A stretch of 64,000 nt of DNA from JAXDMU01 sp963762435 (GCA_963762435.1 CAVXLN010000003.1:1-64000); one strand, 5' to 3'. Shown: positions 44,442 to 53,556, counted from the first letter of the stretch. The notes: a model not told the origin generated them from the letters alone. A program made the numbers and translations.

Positions 44442-45422
44442 TCACGGCTCGCCCCGGGCCGGCGTCAGATAGATGACGCGCTCATCATAGGCGATATAGA
44501 GATGCAGCTTGGCGATCTCGTTCACCCCGATGATCAGGTCGGGGCGATGCCCCAGCACGACATCGGCGTGCCCGCCGATCGGCTGCTCCCGGCCCAGTTT
44601 CGGCGTCGGCACCAGGATGAGGTTCGGGTTGCGGAAGGTGATGCCGCCGAGCTCGAGCGTCTTGAAGCGATAGCTATAGGCATCGAGCTGGGTCCAGTCG
44701 GTCGTGCTGACGGTGCCGTCCGGTTTGACGCCGGGCGAATCCGGCGTGAGGTCGAAGAGCTCCGACGCGGTCGGCAGCCCGAGAAAGGTCTCCGACGCGC
44801 CGGTATCGAGAATGGCACGCAGCTTCTTGCCGTCGAGGGTGGCCGAAACGACGATCTGATGCTGCTCGTCGAGGCCGAAGGGCAGCTTGAGGTAGCTCTT
44901 CGCCCAATAGACGACCCCACCTGGGCAATGATCCGACGAGAACAGGTTGATGTGGCGCCCCGCGAAATCGAGCTCGAGATCGTAATTGGACAGAATATCC
45001 TCGCCGATCGAGGCGGACACGTCGGGATCGATGGCGAAGGCGTCGTCGGGTGCGATGACGAAGACCGCGTCATGGGCGGTCAGGCGATCGAGCTGCACAT
45101 CGACGCTGACCGCCGTGCTGAGCACATGGCCGCCGGCGCCGTAGACGCCGTGCCGAAGCGTCTGCGGCGTCAGACCGAGCTCGGTCGCGATGGAGCGCCG
45201 CAACAGGCTGGCGCTGGCGCCTGTATCGATGAGGACTGGCGAACGGCGTTTTCCCCCGAACAGAGCCTCGACGACAAGCCCGTTCGACTGATCGATCGTC
45301 ATGGGCAGCGACGCCATCTTTTCCAGTCGGCAGGAGTCGTCATCCGCCGCGAAGGCGCCGGCCGTCGGGTCGCATAGAGTTCCCAACAGCAGCAAGCCGG
45401 CGCAAAGCGAACGAACGCGCAT
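44442..45422 (-). CDS. Secreted retropepsin-like aspartyl protease family protein (paralog 2)
   Basis: 326 residues from ATG 45422, where a signal peptide begins (RVRSLCAGLLLLGTL ... AFA); the longer open frame upstream is antisense to the divergent AMIN gene. Same plan as its neighbour: CRLEKMASLPM, VLIDTGASASLL, FSSDHCPGGVVYW, AILDTGASETFL and LHLYIAYDERVIYLT. The conserved N-terminal Cys and the Cys of DHC could form a disulfide. Lies 77 bp from paralog 1 in the same direction and is clearly a tandem duplicate. Confidence 0.82.
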   Translation of the reverse strand: MRVRSLCAGLLLLGTLCDPTAGAFAADDDSCRLEKMASLPMTIDQSNGLVVEALFGGKRRSPVLIDTGASASLLRRSIATELGLTPQTLRHGVYGAGGHVLSTAVSVDVQLDRLTAHDAVFVIAPDDAFAIDPDVSASIGEDILSNYDLELDFAGRHINLFSSDHCPGGVVYWAKSYLKLPFGLDEQHQIVVSATLDGKKLRAILDTGASETFLGLPTASELFDLTPDSPGVKPDGTVSTTDWTQLDAYSYRFKTLELGGITFRNPNLILVPTPKLGREQPIGGHADVVLGHRPDLIIGVNEIAKLHLYIAYDERVIYLTPARGEP

Positions 45423-45540
45423 CCGAGGTTCCGAAAGTCGCAGGAAACGGTCGCACGCTACGACGGGCTCGCTGCATCGCGCAATGCTGCGTCTCAAGGG
45501 GATATCGGCGGGGGCGGCGCAATCGGCTATCCTGCACGAA

Positions 45541-46509
45541 ATGCCGATGGATCGCTCCCGCCTGGCCATGCTTGCCTCGATCGCGACGCTTCTGCTCGCG
45601 GTGAGCGCCGTTGCCGCCACCCCTGGCACCCGTCAACAGGGGGTTGCTATCGTCCGGCTCGGCCAGCACGGCGATTTCACCCGCATCGTCATCGAGACGA
45701 GCCAGCGGTTCGACCTGGTGCCGGCCTTGTCGCCCGACGCCAAGCTGATGGCCGTAGCAATCCCGCCTTCCCTCGGCCTGGTGCTGCCGCATCGCCTCGA
45801 AGCCCCGATCAGCCGGCTGAGCGAGATGCACCGGCGGAACGGCAGGCCGCCTCGGCTGCTGATCTGGTTCGATAGGCCGGTCACGCTGCGCCGTAATTTC
45901 ATCCTGCCGATCGTGAGCCGCCCCGGCTTCCGGCTGGTGCTCGATTTCGAGGCAGCAAGCGAGACCATCGAGCAACCACCGGCGCCCGAGCCGGATGCCA
46001 TTCTCAAAGAGGCGGGCTTCGTGACGGCGCGCTTCGGCCTCGACGATCACTCGCTCTTGGCGCAATTGGCGGATCAGCCCGATGGCGAGCCGGCCCCGGT
46101 GCGCATGACGATCGATGTCGGCACCACCGCGGCGCGGCGGTTGATCCGGATCGCCGGGCAGTCGGCCCAGTTCGGTCGGTTCCAGACGCTCTACGAGCTG
46201 ACCTCGACCGATCATCGCCTGGCCGGCATCGTGGCGGAGTGGGGCAGGGATCCGGAGAAGCCGCTCGACGAGGAGGCGGCCGAGGATCTCCTCATCAATC
46301 TCAGCGTGGCCCTCACCGCCGACGGCTTCAGCCCGACCAGTGCCGAGCTCGGCAAGCCTCCGGCCGATGCTGGGCGGATCGGCTTTTCCGGCATCGACCC
46401 TGCGGGCCGGCTCGCCACACTCTCGGTTCATGCTCTGCCGAGCGGCACCGCCGAGCCCGCCGGCCTTTTCCTGCGCCTCAGCATGGTCGATCCCGCAGTG
46501 GCCGAATGA
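45541..46509 (+). CDS. Exported protein with AMIN-like N-terminal domain
   Basis: 322 residues, ATG 45541 (an ATG two codons later is possible). Signal peptide (LAMLASIATLLLAVSAVAA), followed by GVAIVRLGQHGDFTRIVIETSQRFDL, the beta pattern of AMIN domains that bind peptidoglycan or secretin-associated structures. The C-terminal two thirds (AAEDLLINLSVALTADGFSPTSAELG and others) are not recognised. Divergent from paralog 2 of the aspartyl protease family, with overlapping upstream regions. Confidence 0.7.
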   Translation: MPMDRSRLAMLASIATLLLAVSAVAATPGTRQQGVAIVRLGQHGDFTRIVIETSQRFDLVPALSPDAKLMAVAIPPSLGLVLPHRLEAPISRLSEMHRRNGRPPRLLIWFDRPVTLRRNFILPIVSRPGFRLVLDFEAASETIEQPPAPEPDAILKEAGFVTARFGLDDHSLLAQLADQPDGEPAPVRMTIDVGTTAARRLIRIAGQSAQFGRFQTLYELTSTDHRLAGIVAEWGRDPEKPLDEEAAEDLLINLSVALTADGFSPTSAELGKPPADAGRIGFSGIDPAGRLATLSVHALPSGTAEPAGLFLRLSMVDPAVAE

Positions 46510-46521
46510 GCCTTGGAACCG

Positions 46522-46548
46522 GATGCGATCAGGCCGGTTCGACCTGAT
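46522..46548. repeat. Second copy of the dispersed palindrome
   Basis: GATGCGATCAGG identical to 38156-38167, continuing as ATCAGGCCG-GTT-CGACCTGAT with one mismatch in the stem. It follows the AMIN gene stop by 12 bp and shows the repeat family is dispersed in this genome. Confidence 0.6.
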
Positions 46549-46637
46549 GTCATCGCGCTCTGGAAGCGGGTGGGATGACAGGCAGGATGATTTGCGCGTA
46601 GGGTCGTATCTATCCAGAAAGAATATGGGAATTTCGT

Positions 46638-47258
46638 ATGGCTGTTTTCGCGGCATGGCGCCGTCTCGTCCTGTCGGTGCTGGCAGTTCTGTTGCTGGCC
46701 CCGGCCGCGATCGAAGCCCGCGCCGCCGAAGGCCCGACCGGCTTCATCCAGGATCTGGGCGACAAGGCGGTTGTGATCATCAATGACCACGCGCTCACCA
46801 AGGCCGAGAGCCGCGCCAAGTTCGCAACCCTGTTCGAGGCAAGCTTCAACGTCGCCGGGATCGCCCAGTATGTGCTGGGCCACTATTGGGAGCATGCGAC
46901 CGACCAGGAGCACGACGAGTATCTGGGCCTGTTCCGGCGCTATATCGTGGGGCTCTATTCCGGCCGCTTCGCCTCTTATAGCGGCGAGAAATTCCATGTG
47001 CTCGACGCCCATGAGGATGGCGACGCGACAATGGTCGCCTCCGAGCTTACGGGCGGCGCCAACGGCCAGGCCACCCATATCGACTGGCTGGTGCGAAGCA
47101 CACCCGAGGGGTTCCGCATAGGCGATGTGGTCCTCGACCAGGTCAGCCTGGAGGCGGCCCAGCGCGCCGAGTTCACCTCCATCATCGTGCATGGCGATGG
47201 CAGTATCGCCACCCTCATCGCGGCGCTGCGCGACAAGCTCTCGCACCCGCAGGATTAG
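46638..47258 (+). CDS. MlaC/Ttg2D-like periplasmic phospholipid-binding protein
   Basis: 206 residues. Signal peptide (LVLSVLAVLLLAPAAIEARA), then the MlaC pattern: FIQDLGDKAVVIINDHALTKAESRAKFATLFEASFNVAGIAQYVLG, and RYIVGLYSGRFASYSGEKFHVLDA. MlaC shuttles phospholipids between outer and inner membranes with the MlaFEDB transporter. No other mla genes are nearby, so it works with a transporter encoded elsewhere or in a hopanoid-type variant. Its stop overlaps the stop region of the convergent aminotransferase. Confidence 0.87.
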   Translation: MAVFAAWRRLVLSVLAVLLLAPAAIEARAAEGPTGFIQDLGDKAVVIINDHALTKAESRAKFATLFEASFNVAGIAQYVLGHYWEHATDQEHDEYLGLFRRYIVGLYSGRFASYSGEKFHVLDAHEDGDATMVASELTGGANGQATHIDWLVRSTPEGFRIGDVVLDQVSLEAAQRAEFTSIIVHGDGSIATLIAALRDKLSHPQD

Positions 47259-48337
47259 CTGATCGGCACCGGCTGCGACCAGTTATGCGGATCGTTGGCC
47301 TGGCCGTACTGGATGCCGACGATCGTGTCGTAGAGCTTCTGGGTGAGCGCCCCGGTCTTGCCGTTGTTGATGGTGATCCGCTCGCCCTTGTAGCCGAGCT
47401 CGCCGACCGGCGAAACCACGGCCGCCGTACCGGTGCCCCACATCTCGACCAGCTTGCCGTCGCGCGACGCCGCGAAGACCTCGTCGATCGAGATCTGCCG
47501 CTCCGAGACTTTGAGCCCCCAGTCGCGCATCAGCGTCAGGATCGAATCGCGCGTGACGCCGGCGAGGATCGTGCCGGTCAAGGGCGGCGTGATGATCTCG
47601 TCGCCGATCTTGACCATGATGTTCATGGTCCCGACCTCGTCGAGATATTTGCGATGGACGCCGTCGAGCCAGAGCACCTGGGTGAAGCCCTGCTTCTTGG
47701 CCTCCTCGGCGGCATAGAGGCTGGCGGCATAGTTGCCGGCCGTCTTGGCCGCGCCGAGACCGCCTTCGACAGCGCGCACATAAGCGTCGGTCGCAAGGAT
47801 CTTCACCGGGTTGATGCCTTCGGCATAGTAGGGTCCGACCGGCGAGAAGATGAGGAAGTAAGTGTAGGTCTTGGCCGGGCGAACGCCGAGGAACGCCTCG
47901 GACGCAATCACGGTCGGGCGGAGATAGAGCGCCGTGCCGCGCTTCGCCGGCACCCATTCGTGATCGACCTCGATCAGCGCCTCGAAGGAGCGCTGCACGA
48001 TCGCAGGATCGAGCGGCGGGATGCAGAGCCGCTCGCAGGAGCGGTTCAGGCGTTCGATATGCTTCGGCGCCCGGAACAGGCGGATGGTGCCGTCGCCGCC
48101 GCGGAACGCCTTGAGCCCGTCGAACACGGACTGGGCGTAATGGAGCACGGCGGCGGCAGGATCGACGCTGATCGGCGCGTAGGGTACGATGCGCGCATGC
48201 TGCCAGCCTTCGCCGGCGACGTAATCCATCACGAACATATGGTCGGTGAAGACCGTGCCGAAGGTAAGATCGTCATCCTTGGGGTGCTGTTTGGGCGTGG
48301 TCGTGCGGGTGATCGCGATCTGAGGCAGCTGGGCCAT
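47255..48337 (-). CDS. ilvE: Branched-chain amino acid aminotransferase
   Basis: PLP enzyme for the last step of Leu, Ile and Val synthesis. 360 residues from ATG 48337 (GGAAG 6 nt upstream; an ATG at 48349 is in frame). Visible: HYAQSVFDGLKAFRGGDGTIRLFR, SCERLCIPPL, YLRPTVIASE, TAGNYAASLYAAEEAKKQGFTQVLWLDG and YLDEVGTMNIMV, the eukaryote-like group II BCAT pattern. Overlaps the convergent MlaC gene by 4 nt at the stops. Confidence 0.93.
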   Translation of the reverse strand: MAQLPQIAITRTTTPKQHPKDDDLTFGTVFTDHMFVMDYVAGEGWQHARIVPYAPISVDPAAAVLHYAQSVFDGLKAFRGGDGTIRLFRAPKHIERLNRSCERLCIPPLDPAIVQRSFEALIEVDHEWVPAKRGTALYLRPTVIASEAFLGVRPAKTYTYFLIFSPVGPYYAEGINPVKILATDAYVRAVEGGLGAAKTAGNYAASLYAAEEAKKQGFTQVLWLDGVHRKYLDEVGTMNIMVKIGDEIITPPLTGTILAGVTRDSILTLMRDWGLKVSERQISIDEVFAASRDGKLVEMWGTGTAAVVSPVGELGYKGERITINNGKTGALTQKLYDTIVGIQYGQANDPHNWSQPVPIS

Positions 48338-48595
48338 AGCGTCTTCCATGGGTCCGATACACGAAGATCGGGCGACAGTAGACCAGTCCGCCGGTTCGGA
48401 GAACCGACAGCGTTGCAGGCGGCCCGCCGGCCGACGCAGATCGGACTAAGCTAGCGCCTTCTGAACGTCGGTCGGCGCCAACAAGTGCTAACGTCACATC
48501 ACGCGGCATAACGGACATTCCGCGACGGGCAATGATTTTCTCTTTGCGCATTACGCACCGTGAAAGGATCCAGCTGAAACAAGAAGGAGCGAGCC

Positions 48596-49186
48596 ATGGC
48601 CATTGCAAACGAGCCCCCGAAAGCGGCGACTGTCGATATGAAGCTCGAGGTCGCCGTCCTTCCTGTTTCCGACGTGGATCGTGCCAAGCGCTTCTATGCA
48701 GGCCTGGGTTGGCGACTTGACGTGGACTACGTCCGGATCGATGGATCCCGCGGTGTGCAACTGACGCCGCCAAGCTCGCCGGCGTCGATCCAGCTTGCTT
48801 CCGGATCGGCCGCGAGCTTCTATCTCGTCGTGAACGACATCGAGTCGGCACGGGCCGAGCTCGAAGCTCGCGGCGTCGAGGTCAGCGAAATATTCCATCG
48901 CGGTGCCGCCCCGAATACGCGGCCCAGCGGCCCGGATCCGGAACGGCGCAGCTACGCCTCGCTCGCCACCTTCAACGACCCGGATGGCAACGCCTGGCTG
49001 ATCCAGGAAGTCACCCAGCGCCTGCCCGGACGCGTGAACCCGGACGGAAGGAGATTTTCCTCGTCAACGGAACTCGCAGCAGCACTCCGTCGTGCCGCGG
49101 CTGCCCATGGCGAGCATGAGAAGCGGACCGGCACGCCCGATGCCAACTGGCCGGACTGGTACGCGGAGTACATCTTGCGGGAATAG
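48596..49186 (+). CDS. VOC (glyoxalase/bleomycin-resistance) family protein
   Basis: 196 residues; AAGGAGCGAGCC then ATG. One VOC module: LEVAVLPVSDVDRAKRFYAGLGWRLDVDY, ASFYLVVNDIESARAELEARGVEVSE and ATFNDPDGNAWLIQEV (metal or substrate Glu). The C-terminal ~60 residues (SSTELAAALRRAAAAHGEHEKR, DWYAEYI) are an extension seen in some members. Enzymatic target unknown. Transcribed alone, convergent with the CoA-transferase genes. Confidence 0.87.
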   Translation: MAIANEPPKAATVDMKLEVAVLPVSDVDRAKRFYAGLGWRLDVDYVRIDGSRGVQLTPPSSPASIQLASGSAASFYLVVNDIESARAELEARGVEVSEIFHRGAAPNTRPSGPDPERRSYASLATFNDPDGNAWLIQEVTQRLPGRVNPDGRRFSSSTELAAALRRAAAAHGEHEKRTGTPDANWPDWYAEYILRE

Positions 49187-49201
49187 GCGAGCGTCGGCCC
49201 T

Positions 49202-49873
49202 CTAAAGCGCCGGCGCCTCGATCACGCGCGGCCGTTCCGGGACGGAGAGCGGCGCCTCGGTGATCCGCTCGAGGGTTGCCAGATCGAGGCCGGGAATCAT
49301 CTCGCGCAGGATGAAGCAATCCTCGGCGATATCGAGCACGGCGTGGTCGGTATAGAGGCGCTTCACCACCTTGGCGGCCGTCAGCGGATAGGTGCAGCTT
49401 CGCTTCACGCGCGGCTCGCCCTTGTTGGTGAGGTGCTGCATCAGCACGCGCACTTCCTTGGCGCCGACCGCCAGATCCATGGCGCCGCCGACGCCGGGGC
49501 TCATATTGGGATCGTCGGTCGTCCAATTGGCGAGGTCGCCGCCCAGCCCGACCTCAAAACCGCCCAGGAGCGCCAGATCGAGATGGCCGCCGCGGATCAT
49601 GAGGAAGGCATCGCTATGAGTGAAGAAGGATCCGCCCGGGCGGAGCGTCACCCGGCTCTTGCCGGCATTGATGAGATCGGGATCCTCCTCGCCTGGCAGA
49701 GGCGCCGGACCGACGCCGAGAATGCCGTTCTCGCTATGGAACACGATCTCGCGTCCTTCGGGCATATAGTCGGCCACGAGCGTCGGGATGCCGATGCCGA
49801 GATTGACATAGGATCCATCCGCCACGTCCAGGGCTGCGCGCCAGGCGATCTGGCGGCGGCTGAGCGGGGTCAT
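49202..49873 (-). CDS. scoB: 3-oxoacid CoA-transferase subunit B
   Basis: 223 residues. GSYVNLGIGIPTLVADYMPEGREIVFHSENGILGVGP contains the catalytic glutamate (SENG) of family I CoA-transferases; GGHLDLALLGGFEVGLGGDLANW also matches the B subunit. Transfers CoA from succinyl-CoA to an acetoacetate-type acid. Its start overlaps the A-subunit stop by 4 nt. The pcaJ name for 3-oxoadipate is an alternative; no other pca genes are near. Confidence 0.92.
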   Translation of the reverse strand: MTPLSRRQIAWRAALDVADGSYVNLGIGIPTLVADYMPEGREIVFHSENGILGVGPAPLPGEEDPDLINAGKSRVTLRPGGSFFTHSDAFLMIRGGHLDLALLGGFEVGLGGDLANWTTDDPNMSPGVGGAMDLAVGAKEVRVLMQHLTNKGEPRVKRSCTYPLTAAKVVKRLYTDHAVLDIAEDCFILREMIPGLDLATLERITEAPLSVPERPRVIEAPAL

Positions 49874-50541
49874 GCCTCATCTCCCAAGACGACGACGCGA
49901 TCGACGAAGATCCCTGGTGTCACGATGTTCTCCGGGTCCATGGCGCCAAGCGGCACCAGCTCGCGCACCTCGGCCACGGTGAGCGTCGCGGCCATCGCCA
50001 TCACTGGATTGAAATTGCGCGCCGATTTCCGATAGGTGAGATTGCCCCAGCGATCGGCCTTGTCGGCGCGAATGAAAGCGACATCGCCCTTGAGCGGCTT
50101 CTCCAGCACATACATCTTGCCGTCGATCTCGCGCTGCTCCTTGCCTTCGGCCAGCCGGGTCCCGACGCCCACCGGCGACCAGAAACCGCCAAGCCCGGCG
50201 GCGGCACAACGCATCCGCTCGCTCATCGTGCCCTGCGGCACCAGCTCGAGCTCGATCTTGCCGGCGCGATAGGCCTCCTCGAACACGACCGGATCGGTCG
50301 TGCGCGGATAGGAGCAGATGACCCGGCGCACCCGCCCGGCCTTGATGAGTGCCGCCAGCCCGACCTGGCCGGAGCCGGCATTGTTGGAGACGGCGATGAG
50401 ATCCTTCGCCCCCTGCTCGAGCAGCGCCTCGAACAGCCGATTGGGTGAGCCCACGGCGCCGAATCCCGCGCACAGGATCGTGGCCCCATCCCGGATATCC
50501 GCCACCGCGTCGGCCAAACTCGCCACTTGCTTGTCGATCAT
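49870..50541 (-). CDS. scoA: 3-oxoacid CoA-transferase subunit A
   Basis: 223 residues. DGATILCAGFGAVGSPNRLFEALLEQGAKDLIAVSNNAG is the glycine-rich CoA-binding pattern of subunit A; FSPxGVGT is seen as FWSPVGVGTRLAEGKE, and YRKSARNFNPVMAMAATLTVAEV completes the family. Forms a heterodimer with ScoB, encoded immediately downstream with coupled translation. Confidence 0.92.
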   Translation of the reverse strand: MIDKQVASLADAVADIRDGATILCAGFGAVGSPNRLFEALLEQGAKDLIAVSNNAGSGQVGLAALIKAGRVRRVICSYPRTTDPVVFEEAYRAGKIELELVPQGTMSERMRCAAAGLGGFWSPVGVGTRLAEGKEQREIDGKMYVLEKPLKGDVAFIRADKADRWGNLTYRKSARNFNPVMAMAATLTVAEVRELVPLGAMDPENIVTPGIFVDRVVVLGDEA

Positions 50542-50659
50542 CCCGTCCGCTTCCCGCCTTGGGCTCCGTCCCGGCTAGCAAGGCAAAGCTGCTCGCTGTT
50601 GTAAAGCCCCGGCGCAGCGGTAGATTGGTCGCAGATACATTCTGTGGAGCCTGGTGCCT

Positions 50660-51415
50660 ATGGCGCGGACGAGCATGATCCTGACCGGTGCCGCGGTCGC
50701 AGCAATCCTTGCCGCGGGCAGCTGGCTTATGCTGGACGGCCCAGGCCCGACCCCGGCACCCCTGCCGTCCAAGCCGGCACCGCCGCCCGACACGCATTTC
50801 AGCATGTTGCACGACGCGCAGACTCTGGGCACCGCCACGCCCGAACCGTCGCCTTCACCTTCTCCCCAGGTCGCCGCTATTCCATCTGCGGCTCCGGAAA
50901 CGACACCGACACCAGCGCCCCCCGCCCCGTCCACGCCAAACCCGGAGCCGGTCGCAGTACCTGCCCCGGTCGTGGCGCCGCCGCCGCCGCCCGTCCCGAC
51001 GCCAGCCGCTGTCCCGACTCCGGCCAGCGTCCCTGCACCGCCGCGGAAGCCGAAGCCATCGCGTCCCGCGACGACGCCGTCGCCGATGCCCAACAGTGCC
51101 CCGACGCAGACAGCGCTCGTGGCACCACCCGCCCCGAAGCGTTTCGACGGCACCTATGCCGGCCGCACCGTGGCGCATGGTTGCGAAACCGAGCGGATGA
51201 TGGTGACCGTGACCGGCGAGGCGGTCTCGATCACCACGCCCAGAGGCGTCGTCCAAGGCACGCTCGGCGCCGGTGGCGCCCTCTCGGTCAAGGCCTTCGA
51301 GAATGCGCGGATGCCTGTGCCGCTGGTGCTCGAGGGCCGTTTCACCGACCGTGGCTTTGCCGGCACCGGCAGTGCCGCGCATTGCCAATTCGATTTCGAT
51401 TTCGCCAAAAACTAG
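50660..51415 (+). CDS. Membrane-anchored proline-rich protein with C-terminal beta domain
   Basis: 251 residues from ATG 50660 (a GTG two codons earlier is possible). One N-terminal helix (SMILTGAAVAAILAAGSWLML), then ~130 residues of Pro/Ala/Thr-rich linker as in TonB-like proteins, then a compact C-terminal domain: FDGTYAGRTVAHGCETERMMVTV ... GTGSAAHCQFDFDF, with two cysteines likely bridged. The long linker probably spans the periplasm. Not a TonB C-terminal domain. Confidence 0.75.
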   Translation: MARTSMILTGAAVAAILAAGSWLMLDGPGPTPAPLPSKPAPPPDTHFSMLHDAQTLGTATPEPSPSPSPQVAAIPSAAPETTPTPAPPAPSTPNPEPVAVPAPVVAPPPPPVPTPAAVPTPASVPAPPRKPKPSRPATTPSPMPNSAPTQTALVAPPAPKRFDGTYAGRTVAHGCETERMMVTVTGEAVSITTPRGVVQGTLGAGGALSVKAFENARMPVPLVLEGRFTDRGFAGTGSAAHCQFDFDFAKN

Positions 51416-51436
51416 AAGCAACCATAGGGAGGCATC

Positions 51437-52441
51437 ATGTCCGGCACCGAGAACAGGCGGGTCCTGCTTGTCGAGACGCCCAAGGGAAAGCTGGCGCCGG
51501 AGCATTTCCGGATGGAAACGGCGCCGATCCCGAAACCGGGCGACGGCGAGGTGCTGCTGCGCGTGCGCTATATCTCGCTCGATGCCGCGAATCGAGCCTG
51601 GATGCAGGGCGCCACTTACCGTTCCGCCGTCGAGGCCGGCACGGTGATGGCGGGCGGTGCGGTTGCCGAGGTGGTCGAAAGCCATGCGCCCAACCTCAAG
51701 CCGGGCGATCTCGTCTTCGCCGATACCGGCTGGCAGGATTACGCCGTCTTGCCGGGCAAGCGCCTGGCGGCGCTGCCGAAGCTCGAGCCGATCACGCATC
51801 TCATCAGCGTCTATGGCGTGGCGGGGCTGACCGCCTATTTCGGCCTGCTGAAGGCCGGGCGGCCGCAGGCGGGCGAGACGGTCGTGGTTTCGGCCGCGGC
51901 AGGTGCCGTTGGTTCGCTCGTCGGCCAGATCGCCAAGATCAAGGGCTGCCATGTGGTCGGCATCGCCGGCGGTACCGCCAAATGCAGCTGGCTGACCGAG
52001 ACACTGGGCTTCGATGCGGCGGTCGATTACAAGGCCGGGCAGCTGTTCCGCGACCTCAAATCGGCGGCACCCAACGGCATCGATGTCTATTTCGACAATG
52101 TCGGCGGCGATATCTTCGAGGCCTCTTTGTTCCAGATGAACGTCAAGGGCCGGATCGCCTGCTGTGGTGCGGTCTCGCAATATGATGGCGCCCCGGCGGC
52201 GCACGGCCCGCGCGGCGTGCCCGGGCTCTTCGTGGTGAAGCGGCTCGCCGTGCAGGGTTTCATCGTGTCCGACTATTACGACGAGCGCGACCAGGCGCTG
52301 GCCGATCTCCAAACCTGGGTCGCCAGCGGCCGGCTCAAGGTCGAGGAGGACATCATGGACGGGCTCGAAAAGATGCCGCAGGCGCTGATCGGTCTGCTGG
52401 CCGGCGAGAATCGCGGCAAGCGCATGGTCAAGGTCGCCTGA
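51437..52441 (+). CDS. NADP-dependent medium-chain oxidoreductase (CurA-like)
   Basis: 334 residues, zinc-independent MDR: YISLDAANRAWMQG near the N-terminus (typical MSxDPYMRGRM position), GDLVFADTGWQDYAV, GVAGLTAYFGLL, SAAAGAVGSLVGQIAK nucleotide loop, VDYKAGQL and YFDNVGGDIFEASL. Members reduce activated alkenes such as curcumin or prostaglandin-type enones. A crotonase gene starts 6 bp downstream, so both may act on the same acyl-type substrate. Confidence 0.9.
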   Translation: MSGTENRRVLLVETPKGKLAPEHFRMETAPIPKPGDGEVLLRVRYISLDAANRAWMQGATYRSAVEAGTVMAGGAVAEVVESHAPNLKPGDLVFADTGWQDYAVLPGKRLAALPKLEPITHLISVYGVAGLTAYFGLLKAGRPQAGETVVVSAAAGAVGSLVGQIAKIKGCHVVGIAGGTAKCSWLTETLGFDAAVDYKAGQLFRDLKSAAPNGIDVYFDNVGGDIFEASLFQMNVKGRIACCGAVSQYDGAPAAHGPRGVPGLFVVKRLAVQGFIVSDYYDERDQALADLQTWVASGRLKVEEDIMDGLEKMPQALIGLLAGENRGKRMVKVA

Positions 52442-52447
52442 GGAGAG

Positions 52448-53257
52448 ATGAATATGAGCGATCGGGTTTCGGTCGAGATCGAGAACGGCGTCGCCGATGT
52501 GCGGCTGACGCGCGCCGACAAAATGAATGCGCTCGACGACGCCATGTTCGAGGCGATCGTCGACACCGGCAACCGGCTGAAGGAAGAGCGCGGCCTGCGC
52601 GCCGTGGTTCTGTCGGGCGAGGGCCGCGCCTTCTGTGCCGGACTCGATATGGGGCGCTTCGGCAAGATGGCGGATGGGACACCCCGTGGCGGCGCCGGCC
52701 ATGACCTCAGTGACCCGGCTTACGGCATCGCCAATCGGCCGCAATATGCCGCCTGGGTCTGGCGCGAGGTGCCGGTGCCGGTGATCGCGGCCGTCCATGG
52801 CGTGGCGTTCGGCGGCGGCTTCCAGATCATGCTGGGCGCCGATATGCGCTATATGGCACCGGGGACCAAGCTCTCGATCATGGAGATCAAATGGGGCCTC
52901 GTGCCGGACATGGCGGGAACCCAGCTGCTGCGCCATCTGGTGCGCGACGATATCGCGCGCGAGCTCACCTATACCGGCCGGATCTTCTCGCCCGAAGAGG
53001 CGCTGAGCTATGGCATCGCGACCCGGATCGTCGAGGATCCACGGGCCGAGGCGCTGGCGGTGGCGCGCGAGATCGCCGGCAAGAGCCCGAGTGCCATCCG
53101 GGCGGCGAAACGGCTCTTCAACACGTCCCGGCTGGTCGACCCCAAGACCGGCCTTGCCAATGAGGCGGCCGAGCAGCTGGCGCTGATCGGCGGCCCCGAT
53201 CAGATCGAGGCCGTGCGCGCCAACCTGGAGCAGCGGCCGCCCGATTTCCGTAGCTGA
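52448..53257 (+). CDS. Crotonase/enoyl-CoA hydratase family protein
   Basis: 269 residues. VADVRLTRADKMNALD, LSGEGRAFCAGLDMGRF (oxyanion loop ~57-73), VPVPVIAAVHGVAFGGGFQIMLGADMRYM and IMEIKWGLVPDMAGTQLL, where the E/D positions fit an isomerase or hydratase. Slightly longer at DGTPRGGAGHDLSD than the standard fold. Operonic with the upstream oxidoreductase. Confidence 0.9.
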   Translation: MNMSDRVSVEIENGVADVRLTRADKMNALDDAMFEAIVDTGNRLKEERGLRAVVLSGEGRAFCAGLDMGRFGKMADGTPRGGAGHDLSDPAYGIANRPQYAAWVWREVPVPVIAAVHGVAFGGGFQIMLGADMRYMAPGTKLSIMEIKWGLVPDMAGTQLLRHLVRDDIARELTYTGRIFSPEEALSYGIATRIVEDPRAEALAVAREIAGKSPSAIRAAKRLFNTSRLVDPKTGLANEAAEQLALIGGPDQIEAVRANLEQRPPDFRS

Positions 53258-53329
53258 AGGACTGATCGAACTTTTCCGCCCTCATGCTGTTGTTCTGGCA
53301 TGGCCTCAACGGTCGCAGAGGAGACGGAA

Positions 53330-53512
53330 ATGGACAAGCAACGGATTGTCGGGGCGGCCGAGCAGGCCAAGGGTTCGGTCAAGCAGGCGGCGGGCAAGGC
53401 GGTCGGCAACAAGAAGCTCGAGGCGAGCGGCGCCATCGACAAGGCCAAGGGCAAAGTGCGTAGCGCGGTTGGCAAGGCCAAGGACACAGCGCGCGCCATC
53501 ACGAAGCACTGA
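53330..53512 (+). CDS. CsbD-like stress protein
   Basis: 60 residues from ATG 53330 (GAGGAG upstream). MDKQRIVGAAEQAKGSVKQAAGKAVGNKKLEASG-type sequence of repeating charged residues is diagnostic of the CsbD family, small soluble proteins induced in general stress. No DNA- or membrane-binding motif. Ends before two strong hairpins. Confidence 0.92.
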   Translation: MDKQRIVGAAEQAKGSVKQAAGKAVGNKKLEASGAIDKAKGKVRSAVGKAKDTARAITKH

Positions 53513-53533
53513 TCAGGAGTTAGCGGCTGGGCG

Positions 53534-53556
53534 CCGGACGAGGAAACCTCGTCCGG
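53534..53556. terminator. Hairpin after csbD-like gene
   Basis: CCGGACGAGG, loop AAA, CCTCGTCCGG: a perfect 10-bp stem 21 bp beyond the csbD stop. No T-run follows, so it may be an mRNA 3' stabiliser or a weak terminator for the plus strand. Confidence 0.5.

Noticed and set aside
50855..52936. Long minus-strand frame (693 codons) opposite the CurA-like oxidoreductase
   Set aside because: The plus strand has clear oxidoreductase and crotonase motifs; the opposite frame is compositionally a shadow.
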